Shown: one piece after another, positions 1 through 8,584 of the stretch
Layout: every line of letters starts with the position of its first letter
How positions within the stretch are numbered: position 1 is the first letter of the stretch
NCBI RefSeq assembly: GCF_030643805.1
Contig: NZ_CP094656.1
Span: 2,914,001 to 2,978,000, forward strand
Direction: 5' to 3'
DNA length: 64,000 nucleotides
From: Alkalihalobacillus sp. AL-G
Lineage (GTDB): Bacteria; Bacillota; Bacilli; Bacillales; Fictibacillaceae
Notes under the pieces: generated by a model
The model's input: only the letters and a program-made list of their open reading frames with translations
Told to the model about the DNA's origin: nothing
Databases searched by the model: none
Made by a program: the position numbers and the translations under genes

Positions 1-194
1 TTAATATCTGCTCCTGCAGAGAAAAATCTACCTTCTCCGCGTATGACAATTGCTTTCACCTTGGGATCCTCTTCAAAATGATCAAGAGCTGAATCGATTT
101 CTTTGATCATCGGAGAGCATAGGGCGTTAGCTGGTGCGTTCTGTAATAAAACAGTCCCCACACGCCCTTCCGTCGAGTACGATAAATATGCCAT
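1..194 (-). CDS. fadB: Enoyl-CoA hydratase, 5' part only
   Basis: Partial gene cut by the left window edge; the first 64 codons are present. It starts at ATG 194 behind an AGGAGG-type ribosome binding site. The translation begins MAYLSYSTEGRVGTVLLQN and continues through an AIVIRGEGRFFSAGADI stretch, the crotonase-fold signature whose backbone amides form the oxyanion hole. Family role: hydration of 2-trans-enoyl-CoA in beta-oxidation. It follows the TetR regulator with 13 bases between them, the lcfA-fadR-fadB order of B. subtilis, which supports the FadB assignment. The rest of the protein lies outside the window, so its length and catalytic Glu cannot be checked. Confidence 0.85.
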   Translation of the reverse strand, partial: MAYLSYSTEGRVGTVLLQNAPANALCSPMIKEIDSALDHFEEDPKVKAIVIRGEGRFFSAGADI

Positions 195-207
195 AACCAA
201 CCTCCTC

Positions 208-804
208 TTAACTTGATCTATTTCGAAAGCCGTCAATCAGTAATTGATGAACCGGCTTTGCAAGCGCTGTCAAATCATACCGATGATCATTCATCACCCA
301 GCTTGTCGTCGTTTCATCGATGGTCCCGAAAATCATTTGGCGGACGATCCGTATATCCAGATCTGAAACAAAGACCTTTTGTTCCATACCGTCAAGGATA
401 ATCTGGTCAACGAGCTCCAGGTACCTTTTCAGAACTTCGCCAATTTTCATGCGGAGAGCCCGATTCGTTTGACGTAGTTCAAGCTGAGTTACAATCGCCA
501 ATTCATGGTCAACGGATAATTGCTTAAAATGCATTTCAATCAGCTTTAGGAGTTTTTCCTCAACCGATTGTATATGTTCGATTTCATCTTGTGTCGTATC
601 AATGAATTTACCCATCTTTTCACGAAATAGTGAGATTAATAAATCCTCTTTGTTTTTGAAATAAAGATAGATCGTCCCGTCAGCTACACCAGCTTCCCTA
701 GCGATCTTCGATATTTGTGACTGATGATAGCCATGTTCAGCAATGACCGCCACCGCAGCGTCAATTATTTTTTCATATTTAGGACCTTTGCGTTTTACGG
801 TCAT
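208..804 (-). CDS. fadR: TetR-family fatty-acid degradation repressor FadR
   Basis: A 198-residue TetR/AcrR regulator. The N-terminal helix-turn-helix lies at roughly residues 28-50 (SQISKIAREAGVADGTIYLY), and the rest is the helical ligand-binding and dimerisation domain. In B. subtilis FadR (YsiA) represses beta-oxidation genes and is released by long-chain acyl-CoA. I chose ATG 804 because GGAGGT sits 6 bases upstream at 811-816; an in-frame upstream start at 843 has no such site and would overlap the operator. Neighbours lcfA and fadB match the known FadR operon, and FadR-box-like palindromes occur just upstream (829-846) and in front of lcfA, so autoregulation is likely. Confidence 0.9.
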   Translation of the reverse strand: MTVKRKGPKYEKIIDAAVAVIAEHGYHQSQISKIAREAGVADGTIYLYFKNKEDLLISLFREKMGKFIDTTQDEIEHIQSVEEKLLKLIEMHFKQLSVDHELAIVTQLELRQTNRALRMKIGEVLKRYLELVDQIILDGMEQKVFVSDLDIRIVRQMIFGTIDETTTSWVMNDHRYDLTALAKPVHQLLIDGFRNRSS

Positions 805-828
805 GACTTTACCTCCAACCGAGAAAAA

Positions 829-846
829 TGAATGAACATTCACTCG
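829..846. promoter_or_regulatory. FadR-box-like operator upstream of fadR
   Basis: The 18 bases TGAATGAACATTCACTCG form an imperfect palindrome whose left half is exactly TGAATGA and whose right half matches TCATTCA at 5 of 7 positions, the arrangement described for B. subtilis FadR sites. It lies 25 bases upstream of the fadR start. Assignment is by motif only. Confidence 0.6.
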
Positions 847-1125
847 GCTTAATTGTACTGTACGATTAGCGGAAGTGTCAATTGATGTTTTATACTTTTC
901 TGAATTTTACTTCTCCTATTAATATTCTTAATCAAAAGCACAAAAATTGCAAGTAACCTTATGGGACGTACTAAAAATCGGAACACACCTAAAGGGGTGG
1001 GGGATGCCCTTCATTGGATTTCTGCAAATCCGGGACCTTTACGACCTCCGATGACATCGGAATTAAACTTTTCATCCATACTTGATACTAGCTTCTCAAC
1101 ATAACTGCTATTTTTTCCAATACAA

Positions 1126-1186
1126 AAATAAAGTGCCTGATTCCGGGAGTAATGAATTTACCCGAAGGAGAACCAGACACTTTTAA
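1126..1186 (-). terminator. Rho-independent terminator behind lcfA
   Basis: Arms AAGTGCCTG (1131-1139) and CAGACACTT (1174-1182) pair around an inner CGGG/CCCG stem. Read on the minus strand the hairpin is followed by TTATTTTTG. It sits immediately after the lcfA stop, so part of the transcript probably ends before fadR. The remainder of the gap between lcfA and fadR (about 850-1125) shows no gene. Confidence 0.65.
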
Positions 1187-1197
1187 ATCAATTCTAA

Positions 1198-2892
1198 TTA
1201 TTTTGCCTGTTGTTCTTGCTCCTGAAGTTTTTTCTTCTCTTCCTCCACTAGGACTCGTCGCAATACTTTACCGACCATCGTTTTTGGAAGTTCTTTTCTA
1301 AACTCATAAATTCGCGGCACTTTAAATGAGGCAAGATGTTTTCTACAATGGGCATCGAGTTCTTCCTCTTCGCAGATGGCACCATCCTTCAATACGACAA
1401 ACGCTTTGACCGTTTCACCACGATAAGGATCCGGAACACCAATGACTGTTGCTTCCATCACTTTTGGATGCTCAAATAAGATTTCTTCTACTTCTCTTGG
1501 ATAAATATTGAACCCACCAGCAATGATCAAATCTTTTTTCCGGTCAACAATGTAGAAGTAGCCTTTTTCATCCATATAGCCCATGTCCCCTGTCAACAGC
1601 CATCCTTCGTGAAAGGTAGCAGCAGTTTCTTCAGGCTGGTTCCAATACCCTTTCATCACCTGTGGACCCCTTACCATCAACTCGCCAATCTCGTTTGTTT
1701 CTGCTATTTTGCCAGTTTCAGCAGAAAGAATGGCGGCCTCCGTATTTGGCCATGGTACACCGATACTTCCTTTAACACGGTTCCCATAGAGAAAATTCGC
1801 ATGGGTTACCGGTGAAGCTTCAGTCAACCCATATCCTTCAACAAGATTTCCTCCAGTAATGGTCTCGAAGTTTTCCTGCACCTCAACTGGGAGTGCTGCT
1901 GAACCACTGATACAGCTTCCAACAGAGGATAAGTTAGATTTCTCGATGTTCGGATGATTCAATAAAGCAATATACATCGTTGGTGCACCTGGAAACATTG
2001 TCGGTTTTTGCTTTTCAATCGTTTTTAATACTTGCTTCGGATCAAACTTAGGGAGGATGATCATCTCAGCAAGATACATAATCGAAAAGTTCATGACACA
2101 CGTCATACCATAAACATGGAAAAACGGCAATGCACCGAGAATTTTCTCTTCACCGTATTTGGCTTTATACAGCCAATATCGACATTGCATCGTATTTCCT
2201 ACGAGGTTATAGTGAGTCAGCATGACGCCCTTCGCAGGTCCAGTCGTGCCACCTGTGTATTGAAGCAGTGCAAGGTCTTCTTTTGGATCGATGTCTAAAG
2301 CGATTTCAGTGGTTGCACCTTCCTTGATCAATTGCTTGAAGGAATGCACTGAATCCGTATATGCCATTTTCACGACAATGTTCGTTTGTTTCTTTTGAAT
2401 AAATGGATAAAGCACATTTTTCGGAAAAGGAAGATAATCTTTGACGCCAGTAACGATGACATGTTGTAATGACGTTTGTTTCTTGACCGCTTCCACTTTT
2501 GGAAACAAGAGATCTAAACAGATGATGGTCTTTGCTCCTGAATCGATCAGCTGATGCTCAAGCTCCCTTTCTGTATAAAGCGGGTTCGTTTGAACAACGA
2601 TTCCTCCAGCAATCAATACACCGTAATAGCTGATCACCGATTGCGCTGAGTTTGGGAGCATGATTGCGACACGGTCTCCTTGATTCACGCCTAACGTTTT
2701 CAACTGGTTCGCCATCTTCAATGCACTTTCATATACTTCTCCATAGGTCATCCGCAGTCCTAAGAAATGCAATGCCGGCTTCGATGGATTCCTCTTTGCT
2801 GCCTCTTGCAAGTAAAATTGTAACGGCTTGTCGTCGATGTCAATTTCATGAGGGATTTCTTCGGGATAAATGTTTAACCATTGCTTCTCCAC
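1198..2892 (-). CDS. lcfA: Long-chain acyl-CoA synthetase
   Basis: A 564-residue ANL-superfamily enzyme that activates fatty acids with ATP and CoA for beta-oxidation. Visible motifs: the AMP/P-loop signature YTGGTTGPAKGVMLTH near residue 215, the GYGLTEASPV block, the adenylate-binding TGDMGYMDEKGYFYIVDRKKD region and a C-terminal Lys motif (KTMVGKVLRR). I prefer GTG 2892, which has AAAGGAGG 8 bases upstream and gives an N-terminus (VEKQWLNIYPEEIPHE) like B. subtilis LcfA; an in-frame ATG at 2925 has no clear ribosome binding site. First gene of the FadR-controlled group, with a FadR-like site over its promoter. Confidence 0.93.
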   Translation of the reverse strand: MEKQWLNIYPEEIPHEIDIDDKPLQFYLQEAAKRNPSKPALHFLGLRMTYGEVYESALKMANQLKTLGVNQGDRVAIMLPNSAQSVISYYGVLIAGGIVVQTNPLYTERELEHQLIDSGAKTIICLDLLFPKVEAVKKQTSLQHVIVTGVKDYLPFPKNVLYPFIQKKQTNIVVKMAYTDSVHSFKQLIKEGATTEIALDIDPKEDLALLQYTGGTTGPAKGVMLTHYNLVGNTMQCRYWLYKAKYGEEKILGALPFFHVYGMTCVMNFSIMYLAEMIILPKFDPKQVLKTIEKQKPTMFPGAPTMYIALLNHPNIEKSNLSSVGSCISGSAALPVEVQENFETITGGNLVEGYGLTEASPVTHANFLYGNRVKGSIGVPWPNTEAAILSAETGKIAETNEIGELMVRGPQVMKGYWNQPEETAATFHEGWLLTGDMGYMDEKGYFYIVDRKKDLIIAGGFNIYPREVEEILFEHPKVMEATVIGVPDPYRGETVKAFVVLKDGAICEEEELDAHCRKHLASFKVPRIYEFRKELPKTMVGKVLRRVLVEEEKKKLQEQEQQAK

Positions 2893-2949
2893 CTTAATCT
2901 CCTCCTTTTGTACCGCTCCTTTCATATGAAAAACTCACTCTCTACTACC

Positions 2950-2970
2950 ATTATAATGAAAACGCATTCA
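2950..2970 (-). promoter_or_regulatory. lcfA promoter -10 with overlapping FadR-box-like site
   Basis: On the minus strand TATAAT (2950-2955) lies about 60 bases upstream of the lcfA start. The 18 bases at 2953-2970 read TGAATGCGTTTTCATTAT, matching the FadR consensus halves TGAATGA and TCATTCA at 6/7 and 5/7 positions. Overlap with the -10 fits repression by blocking RNA polymerase. No good -35 is visible. Confidence 0.6.
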
Positions 2971-3107
2971 ATTTAATATATTTTTAGAATATTTAGATGA
3001 AATATTTTTTTCCAATTAGTGGTGTCTTCAAACTTTCATATCGTTGTAAAGAGTCTCATAAGGTTATAGAGGCTACTTTAATGCTGTAAACCACAAGGAG
3101 GGATAAG

Positions 3108-3170
3108 ATGCGTTACGTTACCCTTTTTATTGTGATGCTGCTGCTTCTGTCCGGTTGTCATTTTCACTGA
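3108..3170 (+). CDS. Tiny putative lipoprotein (20 residues)
   Basis: A 20-codon ORF with a strong ribosome binding site (AAGGAGGG, 5 bases before the ATG). The product has a basic second residue, a hydrophobic core and a lipobox-like LSGC, leaving only HFH after the lipidated Cys. If expressed it would be little more than a signal peptide with a lipidation site and a short His tail. It is divergent from lcfA and followed by a hairpin at 3189-3238. I do not recognise a family. The case rests on the ribosome binding site and the lipobox. Confidence 0.45.
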   Translation: MRYVTLFIVMLLLLSGCHFH

Positions 3171-3182
3171 ATCTTATTTACT

Positions 3183-3238
3183 CATTAAAAAAGCTGAAAT
3201 CTACAAGCACAAAATGAACTTGTTGGATTTCAGCTTAC
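3183..3238 (-). terminator. Terminator of the yshE operon
   Basis: Long near-perfect hairpin: AAGCTGAAATC (3191-3201) pairs with GGATTTCAGCTT (3225-3236), with CAAG/CTTG inside. On the minus strand it is followed by TTTTTTAATG. It would end the polX-mutS2-yshE transcript and may also serve the plus-strand tiny ORF. Confidence 0.75.
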
Positions 3239-3258
3239 TCGATCCTGTTTAATTTCCT

Positions 3259-3336
3259 TTAAAGAACTAGGTATAAAATGCCTGTCAAAATAAACAACCC
3301 ACAACAAACCAATAATACTTTCCATAATGTTTCCAT
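3259..3336 (-). CDS. 25-residue single-pass membrane peptide behind yshE
   Basis: A 25-codon ORF beginning METLWKVLLVCCGLFILTG and ending YLVL, i.e. one hydrophobic transmembrane helix with a single basic residue near its N-terminus. A good ribosome binding site (AGGAG in GGATAGGAGCCGTTTT, about 7 bases before the ATG) overlaps the 3' end of the DUF350 gene; the ATG begins 10 bases after that stop. The operon terminator follows. Too short for routine gene finders and of unknown function; position suggests co-expression with, and possibly membrane partnership to, the DUF350 protein. Confidence 0.5.
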   Translation of the reverse strand: METLWKVLLVCCGLFILTGILYLVL

Positions 3337-3346
3337 AAAACGGCTC

Positions 3347-3754
3347 CTATCCGATTCCACTGCCGATTACAAAGGACAGTCCAATTGAAATGATCATTGA
3401 GATGAGACCGACAGCCCGGTTATCGTTCTGAATTTCCTCATCGATCCGAAATCTTGGTGTTAAAAATTCAAAAATAAAATATCCTATCAGTAAGAGGACG
3501 AACCCATAAACTCCCCATAACATCATAGCGATAATGGAATCATTATGGGTAATTGAGTAACGGAAAATGTTCGCGATTCCGAAAATTTTCCCGCCTGTCG
3601 CCATTGCAACAGATAGATTCCCTTTACTGATCTCTTCCCAATTTTTATATTTCGTCACGATTTCAAAAATAGCTAAAAACACGATTAAACTCAAAACAAC
3701 GACACTATAGTTCGCAAGAGTTTCGATATAAGGGATTGCTAGCCAGCCTTCCAT
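3347..3754 (-). CDS. yshE: DUF350 family membrane protein YshE
   Basis: 135 residues with four predicted membrane segments (about 15-35, 48-68, 75-95 and 112-133), the DUF350 pattern. Position directly after mutS2 and before lcfA matches B. subtilis yshE. Function unknown. Start ATG 3754 has a GGGGAAGGG-type site just upstream. It lies 15 bases behind mutS2 and so is probably in the same transcript, with a 25-residue membrane peptide following. Confidence 0.85.
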   Translation of the reverse strand: MEGWLAIPYIETLANYSVVVLSLIVFLAIFEIVTKYKNWEEISKGNLSVAMATGGKIFGIANIFRYSITHNDSIIAMMLWGVYGFVLLLIGYFIFEFLTPRFRIDEEIQNDNRAVGLISMIISIGLSFVIGSGIG

Positions 3755-3769
3755 ACCCTTCCCCGCTTT

Positions 3770-6127
3770 CTATTTAAGTGAGACAATGGTTACACCGCTA
3801 CCGCCTTCACCCGCAGCACCCATTCTTGTCGATTTCACATTGGGATGTTCCTTTAATAACGTTTGTACCCCTTTTCGAAGTGCACCCGTTCCTTTTCCAT
3901 GAATGATCGATACCTGTGGATATCCTGCAAGCAAAGATTCGTCCAAAAACTTATCGACAGATCGCATTGCATCTTCATACCGTTCTCCTCTTAAATCCAA
4001 TTCCGTTTTCGCTTGGGAGGACCCTTGGACACGGACAACCGGTTTTGTTTCAGTTTGTTTTGTTTTTTTCTCTGGTTGAAGATCATCCGCTTTAACATTC
4101 ATCTTCATGATTCCGATTTGCACCTGGTATTCCTTTTCACTTACCTGGTCAATAATGTGTCCTTTTTGGTTGAGGCTGATGACTTTCACTTCTTCACCAG
4201 GCATTAATTTTCGTAGACCCTCTGCATTTTTCCCTGGTGATTTCTTAGCTTTTGAAGTTAGATTCGGATCCGCGTCTTCTAAACGTTTTTGTGCCTCGAT
4301 GAGTTTATGTTCTTTTACAGTACCGTGTTTCTTCTGATAGTCCCGTAGCTCTTTTATAATCTCATCGGCTTCTTTTCGAGCTTTTTCAACCGCTTTCCGA
4401 GCTTCTTGTTCCGCGTCTGTATAGAGCTTTTCCTTAAATTGCTCAAATTCAGAAAGTCTTTCTTCAAGGTCTTTTTTCAGCTTGTCTGCTTCGTCGTGGA
4501 TGGAAGCGGCATCGATTCGTTCACGTTGTGCCTGTTTCTGGGCATCCTCCAATGAGGCGATCATGTCATCTATTTGATTGTTACCCTCGCTAATATGCGA
4601 CTTTGCACTTTCAATGATTTTCTCACCCAAACCAATACGCCTAGAAATCTCAAATGCATTACTTCTTCCAGGGACACCGAGCAGCAAGCGGTACGTCGGC
4701 CTTAATGTTTCAACGTCAAACTCGACACTCGCGTTCATGACCCCTTCTCGATTGTACGCATACGCTTTCAGTTCGCTGTAGTGGGTCGTCGCAACAATTC
4801 TCGAACCTCTTTCGTTTACATAGTCCAAAATCGAAATTGCAAGTGCCGCACCCTCTGTAGGGTCGGTTCCCGCTCCAAGCTCATCGAATAAGACAAGCGA
4901 TTTAAAGTTAACCTGATCCAATATTTGCACGATGTTCGTCATGTGAGAAGAAAACGTACTCAAGCTTTGTTCGATCGATTGTTCATCACCGATATCTGCA
5001 AATATAGATTCGAATACGGCCACCTCAGAATCATCATCGGCAGGTATCTGCAAACCGGACTGTGCCATCAATGCGACCAATCCGATCGTTTTCAACGTGA
5101 CCGTTTTCCCGCCAGTGTTGGGTCCGGTAATGACGAGAGAATTAAAATCTCCACCTAGCTCCACATCGATTGGAACGACTTCCTCTGCCGCGATAAGCGG
5201 ATGACGGGCTTTTTTCAGCTTCACGTGTTGCTTCTCATTGACCAGCGGTTTCGTCCCTTTGATCGAATGGCCATATCTTGCCTTCGCAAAAATAAAATCA
5301 ATTTCAGCCAGCATTTCTACATTGTGCGATAAAATACCTGCTTCTTCCGCTACACGCTCCGTCAATTGACGTAGAATACGCTGGACCTCTTCATATTCCT
5401 TACTGATCGCTTCTTTTAACTGATTGTTGATAGTCACAACGGATTGCGGTTCAATGAATAACGTCGCACCAGATGCTGATTGGTCGTGAACCATTCCTCC
5501 GAACGCACTTCGATATTCCTGTTTTACCGGGATGACGTATCGATCGTTTCGTATGGTGACAATCGCATCCGAAAGCATTTTTTGTGATTTTGAAGAGCGG
5601 ATGATCGATTCGAGCTTTTCACGAATCCGACTTTCAAACGTACGAAGCTGCTGCCGGATGTTCCTTAACGTCGGACTTGCTGAATCAAGAACCGCCCCAT
5701 TATCATCAATACACAAATTGATTTCCTGTTCCAGTTCATTCAACGGAACAATTTGACCAATTAATTCCTCAAGTATCGGAAGCTGGACTTCATCCTCAAG
5801 CATTCCTTCAATAAACCGTTTAAAACGGCGTCCGCCATAGATTGTCGTCGAAATATCCACTAATTCCTCCGGGTTCAGAATCCCGCTGATTTCTGAGCGC
5901 TTTATCGATGCCCGAATATCGCGTATCCCCCCAAGAGGTACATGTCCTTTTAATCGTAAAACCTGTACGCCCTCATCTGTACTGTTTTGCTGGTGCAGTA
6001 CATCGTCAGTTGATGTCCAAGGTACGAGTTCTTTGATTTTTTCTTTTCCAAGTGAAGAGGAGACATGTCCAAGTAGATGTTCTTTTATTTTCGTATATTC
6101 TAAAACTCTTAGAATCCGTTCATTCAC
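3770..6127 (-). CDS. mutSB: Endonuclease MutS2
   Basis: 785 residues, the usual MutS2 length. Order of parts: core/clamp helices to about residue 300, the ABC-type ATPase with Walker A TGPNTGGKT near residue 335 and the DELGAGTDP Walker B, a long Glu/Lys-rich coiled coil (about 515-630), and a C-terminal Smr nuclease domain with LDLRG and HGKGTGALRKG. MutS2 lacks the mismatch-recognition domain of MutS; family members act in recombination control and, in B. subtilis, in rescue of collided ribosomes. The start is GTG 6127, 9 bases after GGAGG. Downstream of polX with a 27-base gap. Confidence 0.95.
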   Translation of the reverse strand: MNERILRVLEYTKIKEHLLGHVSSSLGKEKIKELVPWTSTDDVLHQQNSTDEGVQVLRLKGHVPLGGIRDIRASIKRSEISGILNPEELVDISTTIYGGRRFKRFIEGMLEDEVQLPILEELIGQIVPLNELEQEINLCIDDNGAVLDSASPTLRNIRQQLRTFESRIREKLESIIRSSKSQKMLSDAIVTIRNDRYVIPVKQEYRSAFGGMVHDQSASGATLFIEPQSVVTINNQLKEAISKEYEEVQRILRQLTERVAEEAGILSHNVEMLAEIDFIFAKARYGHSIKGTKPLVNEKQHVKLKKARHPLIAAEEVVPIDVELGGDFNSLVITGPNTGGKTVTLKTIGLVALMAQSGLQIPADDDSEVAVFESIFADIGDEQSIEQSLSTFSSHMTNIVQILDQVNFKSLVLFDELGAGTDPTEGAALAISILDYVNERGSRIVATTHYSELKAYAYNREGVMNASVEFDVETLRPTYRLLLGVPGRSNAFEISRRIGLGEKIIESAKSHISEGNNQIDDMIASLEDAQKQAQRERIDAASIHDEADKLKKDLEERLSEFEQFKEKLYTDAEQEARKAVEKARKEADEIIKELRDYQKKHGTVKEHKLIEAQKRLEDADPNLTSKAKKSPGKNAEGLRKLMPGEEVKVISLNQKGHIIDQVSEKEYQVQIGIMKMNVKADDLQPEKKTKQTETKPVVRVQGSSQAKTELDLRGERYEDAMRSVDKFLDESLLAGYPQVSIIHGKGTGALRKGVQTLLKEHPNVKSTRMGAAGEGGSGVTIVSLK

Positions 6128-6154
6128 GAGTAAAGCCTCCTGTATCTTATCTGA

Positions 6155-7867
6155 TTACTTATTACGGGCTAAAAATGCTTGAAGTTCCTTTAGGTCGAAC
6201 GTATTCAGAACGTTCTCTTTTCGAAGCAAAGCTTTTTGGCCAATACCCACACCAATATCCATGTGATCGAGCGTATCACGTACATGGGCATCCGTATTGA
6301 TAGAAAGCTTGACGCCTTTTTCCTGAGCTTTTTCCAGCCATTCCGGTGCAAGATCGAGTCGATTTGGGTTCGCATTCAATTCAAGCGCCGTGTTCGTTTC
6401 GGCAGCTAGCTCGATCAATTTGTCCAGGTTAACCGGATAGCCGGTTCTCCGACCGATGATACGACCTGTTGGATGTGCGATCAAATCAACGTGCGGGTTT
6501 CGTAACGCTGTCTCCAGCCGTTTCATGATCGTCGCTTCATCCTGGGAAAACGCCGAATGGATCGAAGCAATGACAAAATCAAGCTCCTCTAACAACGAAT
6601 CGTCATAATCGAGGGAGCCATCAGGTAATATGTCCATTTCGATTCCGGACAGTACCGTAAAATCACCCCACTTTTGATTGACGCGTTCGATTTCATTTCG
6701 CTGCTCACGAATTCGTTCAGGCGTTAATCCGTTAGCTACACGAAGAAACTGGGAGTGGTCGGTGATAACGATGTACGAATACCCCATTGCTCTCGCAGCC
6801 TCGGCCATTTCTTCAATCGAGTTCGCCCCGTCACTCCAGGTAGAGTGCATGTGGAGATCACTTTGAATATCTTTTAAATGTAAATAATCGACTGGTTGTT
6901 GAAAAAGCTCCAGTTCTTCCTTCCCTGCACGAGCCTGGGGTGGAATGAAGTTCAACCCAAAATGAGCGAAAAAATCTTCCTCTGATTCAAATGTTGTGAC
7001 TTCCCCAGTCTCTGTATCCTCAATGCCGTATTCACTGATTTTCTCTGATCGTTGCTTTGCAAGCTGTCGCAGTTTAACATTATGTTCCTTTGATCCTGTA
7101 AAATGATGTAGAGTCGTTGCGAATTCCTCTGGTTTTACGAGGCGAAAATCTACAGAAATATCATACTCATACGTAATTACAACCGATACTTTCGTTTCCC
7201 CTGCCGCAATTACATCCGTTACATTTTCCAGTTGTTCAAGCTTTGCAGCAACTTCCTCTGGAGCTTTCGTGCTGATGATAAAATCGATGTCCTTGATCGT
7301 TTCACTCATCCGGCGGAGACTGCCCGCTCGAGAAAACCGTTCAATGCCCTCAACTTTTTCGAGCTGTGCTTCAATCACTTCTGCAACTGGGAGCATGTAC
7401 GCAATCGGAAGTCGCTCAGGCCGTGAACCATAATCTTCGATTGCAGCTAAGATTTTTTCTTCCGTTTTTTTCCCGAACCCCTGCATGCCTTGAACTTTGT
7501 TTTGCTCGCAAGCGGTTTTTAACGATTCAATATCAGTTACGTTCAGTTCATGGTAGAGTTTCGCAATCTTTTTGCCACCAAGACCAGGTAAATGCAAAAG
7601 AGCAATCAGGCCGTTTGGAAGCTCTTCCTTCAGCTCTTCAAGTAACGAGGATTGACCCGTTTCAAGGGCTTCTTCAATGACCGTCAGTGTGCCTTTTCCG
7701 ATTCCCTTCAATTTTGAAATATCGCCAATTTCATCGATCGTTCTTGAATCTGTTTCGAGTGCCTGGGCAGCACGACGATACGCAGAAACCTTAAAGCTGT
7801 TTTCCCCTTTTATCTCCATGTAAAGAGCAATCTGCTCCAATATTTTAATAATCTGTTTTTTGTTCAT
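6155..7867 (-). CDS. polX: Family X DNA polymerase/3'-5' exonuclease PolX
   Basis: 570 residues. N-terminal helix-hairpin-helix and 8-kDa-like region (1-130), Pol beta palm with the GSLRR...KDIDF nucleotidyltransferase motif near residues 183-197, and a C-terminal PHP domain starting DLHMHSTWSDG near residue 338 with further metal ligands (ITDHSQF, GIEMDI, IAHPTGR, NTDAH). Bacterial PolX fills short gaps in base-excision repair, and the PHP domain supplies Mn-dependent 3'-5' exonuclease activity. ATG 7867 follows GGAGGGTGAG. Same strand and order as in B. subtilis. Confidence 0.95.
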   Translation of the reverse strand: MNKKQIIKILEQIALYMEIKGENSFKVSAYRRAAQALETDSRTIDEIGDISKLKGIGKGTLTVIEEALETGQSSLLEELKEELPNGLIALLHLPGLGGKKIAKLYHELNVTDIESLKTACEQNKVQGMQGFGKKTEEKILAAIEDYGSRPERLPIAYMLPVAEVIEAQLEKVEGIERFSRAGSLRRMSETIKDIDFIISTKAPEEVAAKLEQLENVTDVIAAGETKVSVVITYEYDISVDFRLVKPEEFATTLHHFTGSKEHNVKLRQLAKQRSEKISEYGIEDTETGEVTTFESEEDFFAHFGLNFIPPQARAGKEELELFQQPVDYLHLKDIQSDLHMHSTWSDGANSIEEMAEAARAMGYSYIVITDHSQFLRVANGLTPERIREQRNEIERVNQKWGDFTVLSGIEMDILPDGSLDYDDSLLEELDFVIASIHSAFSQDEATIMKRLETALRNPHVDLIAHPTGRIIGRRTGYPVNLDKLIELAAETNTALELNANPNRLDLAPEWLEKAQEKGVKLSINTDAHVRDTLDHMDIGVGIGQKALLRKENVLNTFDLKELQAFLARNK

Positions 7868-7996
7868 CAGTACTCACCCTCCAGACAGGTATAAATATAA
7901 ACGCAAAGAAAACTTTGGGTCAGCAAAGCCTTGACGCAGGCTGAGCCTTAGTTGCTCTTGTACTATAGAAAAGTATTTTTATGCTTTCTTAACGTG

Positions 7997-8031
7997 CAAA
8001 AAAGGATAAGCGTTACCCTATCCTTTTTCCG
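7997..8031 (-). terminator. Terminator behind cvpA
   Basis: Perfect 10-bp arms AAAAAGGATA (7999-8008) and TATCCTTTTT (8019-8028) ending in a U-run on the minus strand, directly after the cvpA stop. It separates zapA-cvpA from polX. Confidence 0.8.
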
Positions 8032-8032
8032 G

Positions 8033-8581
8033 TCACACTTTCGTATTAATTTCAGTGATCCATATTTCATGGATTTTCTCTGAGAAAACAGGTGTATGCT
8101 CAACCATTGCCTGTGCGATGACAGAATCACCCATTACTTCTTGGACGGATGTAATCGGAACGAGTGCTGCAAAATAAAGCAGTAAAAAGATTACTAAATA
8201 TACTTCAACAAAGCCTAATAAACCACCGAGCCAGCCGTTTATCGTCCGAAGTATCGGTAAGTCCGCAAGAAAATCCAACATCGATCCCAATATTTGAAGT
8301 AGAATCTTTGTCCCGAAAAAGAGTGCCGCAAATGCAATCGCACGGTAGAAGGCATCTTCTAAAAGTGTGGAATTCATAAAAATCGCGAGAGTGTTGCCCT
8401 CAGAAATTTCTGGGTACGGTACCCATAATCGTAACCTTGGTGCCACTTCATCAAAATACATATACGCGATGATGAAAGCAGCAATGAACCCTGTTAAATG
8501 CACGAGTTGCAGAATCAAACCCCTTCTTAACCCCACCAAAAAACCTACAATCAAAACAATGATAAGTATTAAATCAACCAT
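8033..8581 (-). CDS. CvpA family membrane protein (YshB)
   Basis: 182 residues with four hydrophobic segments (about 2-22, 25-45, 78-100 and 112-140) containing the GLRRGL and GWLGGLLGF patterns of the CvpA/colicin V production family. The biochemical role is unknown. It starts 4 bases after the zapA stop, so the two are translationally close. The zapA-cvpA-polX order matches B. subtilis yshA-yshB-yshC. Confidence 0.85.
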   Translation of the reverse strand: MVDLILIIVLIVGFLVGLRRGLILQLVHLTGFIAAFIIAYMYFDEVAPRLRLWVPYPEISEGNTLAIFMNSTLLEDAFYRAIAFAALFFGTKILLQILGSMLDFLADLPILRTINGWLGGLLGFVEVYLVIFLLLYFAALVPITSVQEVMGDSVIAQAMVEHTPVFSEKIHEIWITEINTKV

Positions 8582-8584
8582 CCC

